Translations under genes and position numbers: made by a program | Part shown: positions 37,264 through 46,475 of the stretch, in pieces | Layout: each line of letters begins with the position of its first letter | Numbering within the stretch: position 1 is the first letter of the stretch | Notes under the pieces: generated by a model | Told to the model about the DNA's origin: nothing | The model's input: the letters and a program-made list of their open reading frames with translations, nothing else | The model's database searches: none | Assembly (NCBI GenBank): GCA_004026145.2 | Contig: CP034994.1 | Span: 13,124,009 to 13,188,008 of the forward strand | Direction: 5' to 3' | Origin: Takifugu bimaculatus | Taxonomy: Eukaryota; Chordata; Actinopteri; Tetraodontiformes; Tetraodontidae | Length of the DNA: 64,000 nt

Positions 37264-38449
37264 CACGCACACACACACAAATATCCCCTCAATCTCCCAG
37301 TGACCCCTTTCTCTCCATCTTTCCTGACTTCACACATCCTCTTTCTCTGCTGGGGTGTCATCACCCTCATCTTCTCCGCTCTGTGACAGGGCTAATATGT
37401 CTTGTAAAACAGCCCCACCCATCCTGGATGCACGTAGATGCAGAGAGAAGTGTTGAGTGGTGGGACTGGAGCTCTGCTGATACCCAGGAGCACCAGACTG
37501 AAGTTATGCCATTGTCCTGCTGTCACAATGGATCCATTCACACGCTCCATCTACTCCACACATGCTTGGAAAACCTCTTTCTCTTACAAACACACACACA
37601 CCCACACATAGACTGCAACTGTGCCAGTGATGAGGGGGAACAGTGGTGCAAATATAAACATAAACAGACATAATATAATTCACAAGAGCTCAGAAGATGA
37701 TCACACAACAATTAAACTTCTTCTAATAATCAGCCACACACACCAGCCTGACCATGCACCTGCTTCCTGCAGATTTACAGGCACTGACAAGACCTCTAGG
37801 ATTTATGAAGACCCATGTAAAAAACGTGTGGAGGACAAACACACCCCCACCCACACGCCTACACACCCTTCACATCCACCTGTCAGAGTGACTAAAGTAG
37901 GCCTAAAGTGTTTCCCCTGTTTACCAAAATGATTTAAAAAACGACACCAAATTCTTCATCCTTTCTAGTGCTCACTGTGTTTTCCGTCTCGCCTCTCTCT
38001 GTTTCTGTCTTTTCATTCAGTCTTCCTTTTAAAAACACGCTGCCCGGGAAAAAGAAGGCGTTTTTTTCCCTCTGTGGAAAATCTGATTTGAGCCCAGTGA
38101 GCTAAACTACAAACCTCCGGCCGTTACCACTCCCGCGCCACGCACAGTTTAACGCACACTGCGCTCAAAAAGGAACGAAGGAGATAAAGACACTGCCAAA
38201 GAGAGGATTAAACCACAAAACAAGGTTTGGATGTGCTAAATGAAACCCGCGTGCGTGTGAAACGGAGGTGAGATGAGATATGATGAGATAAGATGAGACG
38301 TATCCGCTCGTGCACTTGCTCCATCAACTTGCGCCTCACATCACATCTCCGCGCTGGATATCAGCAAAACGCGCACTCACCCAGAATATAAAGTTGAAGA
38401 TGAAGAGGAGATATTTCACACACTTCATTCCTCCTTCCACTTTCCCCAT
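30572..38449 (-). CDS. tspan2: Tetraspanin-2, eight coding exons
   Basis: Four-pass membrane scaffold; in mammals TSPAN2 is enriched in oligodendrocytes and organises membrane microdomains with integrins. Exons on the minus strand: 38449-38381, 33099-32997, 31477-31380, 31292-31218, 31136-31053, 30970-30917, 30813-30730, 30637-30572. They sum to 633 nt, 210 aa plus stop; human TSPAN2 is 221 aa. Seen: a first membrane segment after [36 protein letters not shown], typical of the CD9/CD81/TSPAN2 group; a large extracellular loop with the CCG motif and two further cysteines (PC, DC); N-glycosylation sequons in NNNST; and the tail [18 protein letters not shown], which fits TSPAN2 (IRNSRDVI) better than CD9 (IRRNREMV). 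Reading frame is kept at every junction. Linkage to ngf supports tspan2. Intron 1 is about 5.3 kb; the rest are short apart from intron 2 (about 1.5 kb). The ATG context is good (A at -3, G at +4). Confidence 0.94.
31524..31624. repeat. (CCAT)n then (CTAT)n microsatellite in tspan2 intron 2
   Basis: About 80 bp of CCAT repeats followed by about 20 bp of CTAT. On the transcribed strand it reads (ATAG)n(ATGG)n and ends about 47 nt before the exon 3 acceptor (exon starts at 31477), so it lies next to the zone where a branch point is expected. No LINE body is attached, so it is a simple repeat and not a retroposon tail. Confidence 0.9.
32402..32484. repeat. (CA)n microsatellite, tspan2 intron 2
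   Basis: An almost perfect AC run to about 32458, then an interrupted ACAC/CCAC tail. Confidence 0.9.
33100..38380 (-). other. tspan2: tspan2 intron 1
   Basis: Intron of about 5.3 kb between the exon 1 donor (GTGAGT after 38381) and the exon 2 acceptor (CTGCAG before 33099). It contains a C-rich stretch near 35340-35560, CA tracts at 37098-37279, and an AT-rich, homeodomain-site-like stretch near 34.95-35.15 kb that could be conserved regulatory DNA. No coding exon of another gene was recognised. Confidence 0.7.
37020..37285. repeat. GGTCCCCA-type fish repeat running into (CA)n
   Basis: Short segments TGTCCCC and TTGGTCCCCA precede a CA-rich tract (about 37098-37130, then a long (AC)n at about 37207-37279). 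The same arrangement, GGGGACC words beside (CA)n, is seen at about 52.9-53.1 kb, which suggests a shared dispersed family. Element boundaries are not resolved. Confidence 0.45.
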
Positions 38450-38760
<311 letters not shown>

Positions 38761-38774
38761 GAGGTGGGGGTTAG

Positions 38775-38818
38775 AGAGTGTGTGTGTGTGTGTATGTGTG
38801 TGTGTGTGTGTGTGTGTG
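38775..38818. repeat. (GT)n microsatellite
   Basis: TG repeats with one TA interruption, followed by a short G-rich stretch. Confidence 0.85.
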
Positions 38819-38980
38819 GCCGGGGGGTGGGGAGTGTAGGTTGGGCCCAGACTGTACGGCAAATGTTTGGCTCAAGCGTGGTTGCCCCTGGCAACAAATG
38901 ACTGATTTCCTTTAAGTGCCTCTAACATTGTTAAAAGCTCACAGCCCCCGGAGAGCCCTCGTTATTGTCTCTATCCCACG

Positions 38981-39048
<68 letters not shown>
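38981..39048. repeat. (AAT)n microsatellite
   Basis: About 22 uninterrupted ATA/AAT trinucleotide units between ngf and tspan2. Confidence 0.95.
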
Positions 39049-39049
<1 letters not shown>

Positions 39050-41224
39050 CAATTCGTAGTAGTATCATTTGTTATTTTTCCTTTTCTTCTTTTTCGCTGT
39101 AATCATTAGGACGGTTAGATTGAGGAGATATGAAAACTGCGGGGAAACGGCATATTTCTGTTTTGCATGAACGCCATGACAGGGTTTTCTCAATTTCCTT
39201 TTACGAGATAAACTGCGTTGGTGAGGTTTCCTGTAGCACCACACCAGCTTTTCCCAAGTGCTGTGCACTTTAAACAGATGTTTGTGCATCTACGAACAAA
39301 ATGAGAGTCTAATTTTTCCTCAGTTATTTCGTTAGTTACATGTGGTATGTCTTTGAAATAAAGATTGTAATTAATTTTTGGAAAAAAAGTCTTTTTTTTA
39401 CTGATTGATTTTCGACACCATTCTCCACTTCCCTTTAATCTTCCTGCACATTAAAACCTGTGTGGCGCATTAAACACGAATCACAAATATGATGAAAAGA
39501 GAGACGGGTCCCTCTGCTGGATTTCTTTCATAAAAGTCAGGAAGTAGTTCGGCCATGTAGCAGCAATAACACCGTCTTCAATACAAATATTTCCCCCTGC
39601 TGAAAGCAGCAAAACATTCAAAGTGAGGTCGATTTTATTTCCAGGAGAAACAGGCGACCGTATAAAAACAATGAAACTGGTCTGTGATGCAGCAGACATC
39701 AGCAAAAAAACAAATGGTGATAATAATAATAATGGGTTAATAACAATAAAAACATGAATTTTCCATGCACAGATGACTCAAAGTCAGCTGGTTTTCAAAC
39801 AGCGGCAAAAAAGTTGCAAGGGGAAAGAAAAGAGTTTAGTCTGCAGTGGATGTTGACATGAGCAGAGCCTAAAGAGGAAAGACAGACAATCTCATGGGGA
39901 TGAGGCCACTGTGTTACTGCGACTGTTATTTATCAGGGAGCTCTTGATGTCTCTGCAGCTATGTGATTCCAAACATTCCTACAAGGCAGCCTGGGTGCAG
40001 GTCAACACTGTCACAAAAATAGATACAGCTTAAAAGATCATTTTACAGCCGAGGATGATATATAACCAGTAAGCAGTGTTACTTTGACCTTATTTGGTAA
40101 AATAAAGCAGTTTACGCCTTCATCGTTGCCTCTTCCTTGCTACACATGTTTAGGTTAGGTGCTGAGGTCATAAGGTCAGTGCTGCTAGGGTCAGTTGTCT
40201 CACATCATCCCGAGATAAATCACACTATAAATAAGTTCAAACTTGGTTTAATTTAAAGGTTACTGTTTGAACTGAATAGATGTTTGTTAGAGGTCATTCC
40301 ACCTGATATGTGCAAGAGGTACTAGTTATTATATCTGGTAATATAGCTCTATACTGGCTGAGCTCCCTGTATTCCCCACTTTATTTATTGTTTTATTCTG
40401 AAAAGGACACAGTTAAGAGGAGATGGGAGACCAAGAGAGATACAAAGATATGTCAGAGTTCAGCCGCTAGAGGGCAGTAAACCCCCTGTCATTTAAGCAG
40501 AGACCTTGTGCAAATGTGCCCAACATGTTTCCACTCTGGAAGACCCAAAGTCTCCATCATGGCTATGATTAATCCAGTCTGTGCATTACTACATTCGCCT
40601 GGAAAAATCTACAGAGAAAATGGTGTAAAAACTTTTGAAAAGCCGTTGTTTATACTGATTTGATATCCAGTCTTTTTATAATTGTGATATGTTTCTGAGC
40701 TTCTTCAGGAAGTTGGGAATTTCTTCCGAGTGCTGCATTTGTGCTGAACTGATGAAGACTTCTATCTAAATCATTATTAATGTTGAAAATGCAGCTTCAA
40801 AATGCTAGGAGAGCACTGACTTTAATCTGACGCAAGACACCAGACAAGTACTGAGGTGTTTAATAAATAACAGCATCAACACAACAACAACAACAATAAT
40901 AACAACATTAAAAGCTTCAATTCATTTTGTATATACACATACCATATATATTTTCATATTTTTGACTGTACAAATATGACATGCAGTCTTCATAATTTAA
41001 AACAACCAGGAATTGTTGGACTGAGGTAGGGTCAAGGGGTCGGGGTTGGGTGGGTAAAGCTAAGTTGGTGTGTGTGTGTGTGTCCGAGTGTGTGCAGACT
41101 GAATGTCCTCAGTGTGTATGTGTGGAGTTGGGAAACAGGGTTACAGTATTGGCAATTAAGCTGCAGTGGCTGTTAAGTAGAAATGTGTGTCCTTGGGTCA
41201 TGTCGCCTGGACTGTCCTCCCCTG
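39049..41224. other. ngf 3' flank / tspan2 upstream interval
   Basis: No coding sequence recognised. The part nearest 41.2 kb is expected to be ngf 3'UTR on the minus strand. Overlapping minus-strand AATAAA signals at about 40380-40389 are candidate poly(A) sites. A short (GT)n lies at about 41068-41083. Confidence 0.4.
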
Positions 41225-42082
41225 TCAATGCCCCGATCGGCCTGCCCAAGACTTCCGGCTAAGCACACACACGCATGCAGCATTGATGCGGATATAACGC
41301 CATGCTGTCCGTTTCTGATACAGGGTCAGGGCACTGACATATATGTGCGTATTGGTGCAGTAGGAGTTCCAGTGGCGACTGTCGATGCCTAGACAGCCTG
41401 AATTGCCCGCCTTGGTGGCCTGCTTACCACTGCGTCCCCCTGGCTTCCCCCCGTTCGCAGTCCCTGGGCCTCTGTGTGTGGGGGACCGGCAGGTGGTCTC
41501 ATAGAAGAATTGCTTCTTCACCACGTTGTTGATTGTAACATTGGGCAGAACCATCACCTCGTTCTCTGAGATGTCCGTAGCTTGTGTCAAGTTGCCCACC
41601 CAGGTATTTATGCTTTCACACACTGAATACTCCCCCCGGTGCATGGTGCGTGATCCTGCTTTTCGCCGCACCCTAGCACCCCTTGCTCCTTCGACGTCAT
41701 AGCCCTCATATTCCAAGGCGTCATGCGTTGGGGGCTCCTCGCTGAAGACGACGCGGGGTGAGGAGCGATAGCGCCTTTTGGAGAAGAGCTTGGGGTCCAC
41801 CGCTGGAATGGAAAGGTCCGGAGAGTGTGTTAGGGCGGGGTTCCTGTCGTGGGCATGAGAGGTCGCCCGATGGGCTCTTTTGGTCCTGTGGTGGCTGGTC
41901 CTGCGGTGCTCGGAAATGTGGTCCCTTGTCGTGCTCGGCTCCTGTCCTGCTCTGTGATTGGCTGCCGTCTGCTGTCCTACGCTGTGGTTGGCTGCCCCGG
42001 TGCTCCAGGCCAATCCACCTCCCATGTTCAGTACAGCCTGGACGCCGATCAGTAGGAGCAGGACCAGTGGTGACGACCTCAT
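41225..42082 (-). CDS. ngf: NGF-type neurotrophin precursor with NT-6-like insertion
   Basis: Secreted neurotrophin precursor, 285 aa in one coding exon; the family signals through Trk and p75 receptors. Residues 1-19 form a hydrophobic signal peptide (SSPLVLLLLIGVQAV). The propeptide contains the conserved block VDPKLFSKRRYRS (95-107). A furin-type site, RVRR (137-140), releases a mature chain of about 145 aa. The mature part has all six cystine-knot cysteines (155, 198, 230, 242, 270, 272) and the family blocks HRGEYSVCES, EVMVLPNVTINN, HWNSYC and ACVCVLSRK. Thirty-one residues separate the second and third cysteines, against nine in human NGF, a gain of 22 rich in G, K and R. I chose the ATG at 42082: it starts the signal peptide and follows a good acceptor (GGCTCAG, exon from 42093). 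An in-frame ATG at 42142 lies upstream of that acceptor. It may be NGF proper or the fish NT-6-type duplicate. Confidence 0.95.
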   Translation of the reverse strand: MRSSPLVLLLLIGVQAVLNMGGGLAWSTGAANHSVGQQTAANHRAGQEPSTTRDHISEHRRTSHHRTKRAHRATSHAHDRNPALTHSPDLSIPAVDPKLFSKRRYRSSPRVVFSEEPPTHDALEYEGYDVEGARGARVRRKAGSRTMHRGEYSVCESINTWVGNLTQATDISENEVMVLPNVTINNVVKKQFFYETTCRSPTHRGPGTANGGKPGGRSGKQATKAGNSGCLGIDSRHWNSYCTNTHIYVSALTLYQKRTAWRYIRINAACVCVLSRKSWAGRSGH

Positions 42083-42280
42083 GGGCACAATTCCTGAGCC
42101 AAGCACAAGAGAGATGGGATGAATATTAACACATACTGGCATTTATGTCGAAGCTTAAAAGGCTAAAACAAAGTTCAACAGTTTTGGACTTGTTTCAGTG
42201 GCGATCAAATGGATTTTTAGAAAATCAACTCAGGCTTTTGTTTCTCCAGTAGGAATGTCTCCTCTAAAGTGTTAGAATAC

Positions 42281-42387
42281 CTGTGGAATGTGTCCTGCTG
42301 AAGTGAGAGCCCCTGTGGACTCTAGAGCCAGACTCCAATGCAGGCCAGGCCCCTCCTGCCTGCCATCTGGACCCTTGAACCACCACT
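42281..42387 (-). other. ngf: Putative untranslated exon of ngf
   Basis: On the minus strand a pyrimidine/GT-rich tract ending TTGTGCAG gives an acceptor before 42387, and CACAG|GTATTC gives a donor after 42281. These define a 107-nt exon and a 187-nt intron running to the acceptor at 42094-42096. The exon contains an ATG followed by a 14-codon upstream frame ending in TAG, as expected of a leader. NGF genes do have noncoding 5' exons, but no transcript confirms this one. Confidence 0.35.
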
Positions 42388-42915
42388 CTGCACAACACAC
42401 AAGGACACACTTAACACTTCCATTATTTCCATTTTTAAAATATTTACTGGGGTTAAAGTCATTTTTAAAAACTGGAATCACATATTGCATAGAGAAAACA
42501 CTTGAAAAAGAAGCGACAATTTTCTCCGCTAAAACGGGAAGAAAAGGTGAGCAAACACAAACATCTTTGGAGGGGCAGATGATGTTTTTTCGAGACTACT
42601 GCACCGCCGCCCTCTCACAGTTAGTCTCCACACGGCCTTATCTGGTGAAGAGTACACACACACTCATCGTGTTTAAGTCTCGCCATACATCGGAATGTGC
42701 TGCATTTCACACCTCATTAGATGCTACATACACAATGAACATAAATCTCCCCCTTGTGCAACACTGCAACGGTGTTGAGCATCAGTTTTTACTGAGACTA
42801 ACATGCCGTGCACTGTGTGTGAATGCAGGGAATGCAATGCTGCAGCGTACAGGGATACACACACACAAGCTCTCCCACGCAAGACTCAAAGGTCAAAGCG
42901 GTGAGATGTATTTGC

Positions 42916-42989
<74 letters not shown>

Positions 42990-45343
42990 AGAAACAGATT
43001 AGGATTCCCGTGCAATGCAGGAGCCAGATCGTATCTAATGTTACGAGTCGGACGGGTCAGATAAATAAATTACTTGAAATATTTGAATCCCAGCGACCAG
43101 AAGAGGTCAGTGTTGACTGTAATTCATCCACGGGCCAGCTCTCAAAGCACTTCAGGCAGTTGAGATATAAAAATGTCACTGGCTCCCGTCCCAGAAGAGA
43201 TAACTGCATGAGAAAGCGACTTTTTAGACATTTTCCCACAATTTAAAGTTACAAAATTCTTGGGATTTCTGCTCTCTTGACGGTTTTATAGGTCTGTTCA
43301 CAAGGCAGCATGGTTCTGCAGATTGTCCTGATCTGAAATTCAATCTTTATAATGTACAAGATTAGCTTTTTAGTAAAAGGCTTTGCTGCAGATTAAATGG
43401 ACCAAATGCACATTGTGACTAGATGAAATGCTGCTTATCTTAATTTATATCACTATCAGTAATGAAATAACAAAACGAACTGTCAGTTCACATCTATAAA
43501 TCCTGGTTTTTAGTGAACATTTCAAATTAATGGCCAACATGTAACAGGAGATGTTTACACACTGTTTTTTACATTTTCTTGCCATTTGTGGATTGCATCT
43601 GTAAACCATTAACTTCACCATAAAGCAGAGCTTTTAGTGCATGAATATACAGTATGTGCCAATATATGACACAAGCTCTAAGGATGTGGCCAGACAGGTA
43701 CTAACGTGATGAAGAACCACTGATTGGTGGCACAAAACCAGTCCCAGGATGACCTGATTAATGTTAAAGAGCACTGCTTGAGTGTCATTCTATTGGAAGA
43801 CAGTGGAATTACAAAGGTCAAAGGTTAGAAGGGTTACAGAGCACCTCAGATTTGTAGAACTTATTCCCGCAACATCAGAATTTGTCTGGACATCCCATTG
43901 CACTTCCCACACAAACTAATACCAAACACAAAACATACACGCACACGCGTGCAAACACACAGGATTGCAAACATGTGTGATTCTGCTGCAAGTTTCCTGT
44001 ATTCAGGGGCTTGAATTTGATCCTGCCTGCTTGTTGTTGTTTGGTTTGTGCGGAGCTCTCCTGCAGAGACTGTAATGGAGTCAGTGGAAAGTCAGACATT
44101 CCAGCCACATTTGCATCTACGAGGCCAGGAACAGAAAATGCTGGATGACACGTGCTAAAATCTTCTATCACACTATTGTGGGGGCGAGAGGTGAGCCATG
44201 TGGTACGGATAAAACTGGAAGTCTTAGAGGCTCCCTGCACCCCGTCGTACTCGGATGACGGGGATGATTACCTCTTTGATATTCACCAGAAAAATGGAAA
44301 TGTGGAAACACACATGGAAAAGGGAGAGAGAGATGGCACTGCCTCCTGAGGGCAGCCAAGAAAAGAAGTGACAGAGACTGAGTCACACTTCTCAAAACCC
44401 AACATCTGTGTCGGGTCACCCATCCTCAAACAAGGTTGGTCACATTTCTATCAGATTTTTTTTGTTTTTGCACAGCTGCTGCAAAAATGTCTAAAAGTAG
44501 CCGAAGCAGGCTCACAAGAAGCAACAACCTCCACCCTGGCTGCGCAGCCCCGCCAATATTCGCAGCAACGGAGTGGAATGGAAGACACAGTTCTTGCAGC
44601 TGCATTTTGACATGGAAAGGTAATCAGCAGGCAGCAGAATAAACCATTTCAGACGCAGACTAATTACATGGCCTGAAGTGTTGGAGTCCAGCCACACGTT
44701 TACCATGACTGATTCTGTCGCGTTAGCCTGCAACACATTTGATTTCACTCTTCCAGCCGACAAGATGTTTAACCACCCAAACTGGGCAGTGAAAGTGGCT
44801 GCGTGCGGTTATGGCACGGTACGGTGACGACTCAGCAGGTGGGCCAGACCGCGATGTGCTCACAGGAGCCTCGTCTGAGGTTTCCCCCCTCTTCCAGTGT
44901 TACATTAGTCATTACATACAAGTCCCTGTTAAAAGACGTGCGGGAGGGTTTTGTCAACAGCTCTTTCCGGCAAACATGCTCCTCTCTCAGAGCGATGACA
45001 ACACCTTCGCCTTATGAAGGGGTGTGAAGAGGAAACTGGCAGTGGCCGAAGATAGAGAGTATGTGTATGTGTGCATGTGTGTGTGTGAAAGAGAAGAGTG
45101 ACAAGGGTTGACGATGGAGGGAAAACAGAGGAAAATAAACCGTTACTCTGTGTCTCTTGTCAGTTCAGTGCAGTTCAGTTCCTCCTGCTGTCATCTACTG
45201 GAAATAATTACTGAGAGGCGCTCTCCTTCTACTTATACACCGCAAACATCCTCCAAAGCAGCAGTAGTTATCTAATTCTCATTATAAATACATTTTACAT
45301 ATGTCTCTTTTGTTGGAAACAATTTGCTAGAAAAGTATTATTT
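42388..45343. other. Region upstream of ngf
   Basis: No protein exon recognised. It contains a long (CA)n at 42917-42985. A 258-codon plus-strand open frame (42288-43064) runs through that repeat and looks like chance. ngf promoter or further untranslated exons may lie here. Confidence 0.5.
42917..42985. repeat. (AC)n microsatellite upstream of ngf
   Basis: About 34 uninterrupted AC units. Confidence 0.95.
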
Positions 45344-46475
45344 TACACTGAACAAAAAAAAACAACTTTGTTTTTTGTGCCCAGTTTTCATAGAACTCAA
45401 ATTTCTAAGATCTTTTTCTGCCTACACAAAAGGACTATTTCTCTTTGTCCACAAATATTGTCCACAAATCTGTCCAAATCTGTGTTACTGAGCATTTCTT
45501 CTTTTGCTGAGAATCCATCAAGATGCTGCTCAGACAACGGTTATTGCATAGGTGAGCCTCAGGCTGCCAACAGTAATAGGCCACTCTAAAATGTGCAGGT
45601 TTAACACACAAGCACAGCCTCAGGTGTCGTTATGACGGAGCGTGCTGTTGGCATGATGCAGGAATGTCCATCAGGGCGCCGTCTCCTAAGGTGTTTCAGA
45701 GAATTTGGCAGTACATCCAAGAGGCCTCACAACTGTAGACCACGTGCCACCAGGCCAGCCTGCAACAGCCTCGGTTTGCACAACCAAAGAATTTCTGCAT
45801 GCACCATCCCAGAGAAGCTCATTCACATGCTCGTCTCGACCTGTCTGCAGTTTGTTGTCGAAGCCGACTCGGGCAAATACGCAGACCCGATGGCACTTTG
45901 AGGGGGTTTCTTCACTGGTGGGTGGGCGGTCTGCCGATGGATCGGGTGGCTAATGGTGGCGTTAGGGTTATGGTTTAGGCAGCGAAACACAGGCGCATCT
46001 TATTGATGGCATTATGAAGACACAGAGACCGTGACCAGATCCTGAGGCCCATTGTTGTGGCATTGTTCCACAACCGTCACCTCATGTTGCAGCATGACGC
46101 GCAGCCCCGTGTTCCAAGGACCTCTACATAGTTCCAGAAAACCAAGAACATCCCCGTTCTTGCAAGGCTGGAAGACTGACTGTACATGTCTCCCATTGAG
46201 CTTGTTTGGGATGCTTTGGATCAGGGTAGATGACAGCGTCTTCCAGTTCCTGCCAATATCCAGCAATTTCCCACAGCCAGTGAAGAGAACTAACATCCCA
46301 CAGGCCTCAATCAGCAACCTCATCAATGCAAAAGAAATGTGTTTCGCTGCATGAGGCAACTGGTGGTCAAGCCAGATTCTGAGAGAAATAGGACTTATGT
46401 TTACATAAAAAAGTCTTAGGTCTTTGAGGTTACCTCAAGAAACTTTGTGTTGCAGTTCTATTTGTGTTCAGTGTA
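45344..46475 (+). mobile_element. Decayed Tc1/mariner DNA transposon with TA target duplication
   Basis: The left end TACACTGAACA at 45344-45354 and the right end TGTTCAGTGTA at 46465-46475 are inverted copies that include the TA target dinucleotides. Imperfect terminal inverted repeats of about 100 bp extend inward: the inner mark GGACTATTTCTCT on the left matches AGAGAAATAGGAC on the right. Remnants of a Tc1-type transposase lie between them in plus orientation. The total of 1.13 kb is shorter than an intact element, because of internal deletions. Confidence 0.87.
45632..46384 (+). pseudogene. Tc1/mariner transposase pseudogene
   Basis: The N-terminal DNA-binding part is readable near 45670-45800 (CFREFGSTSKRPHN then RISA), followed by a stop at about 45901. 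The catalytic domain is partly present: the second acidic motif LMLQHD (46081-46098) and the third, MSPIELVWDAL (46186-46218), are visible, but the segment expected to hold the first catalytic aspartate is deleted and several stops interrupt the frame. It cannot produce transposase. Confidence 0.82.

Noticed and set aside
37068..37673. 201-codon plus-strand open frame in tspan2 intron 1
   Set aside because: Much of it is an AC repeat read as Thr-His; antisense to the intron with no homology recognised.
42083..42142. 20-residue N-terminal extension of the ngf protein from the ATG at 42142
   Set aside because: A good splice acceptor lies between that ATG and the one at 42082, and the signal peptide begins at 42082, so the upstream ATG is probably intronic.
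42288..43064. 258-codon plus-strand open frame upstream of ngf
   Set aside because: It overlaps the probable ngf untranslated exon on the other strand, reads through a long CA repeat as Thr-His repeats, and shows no recognisable domain.
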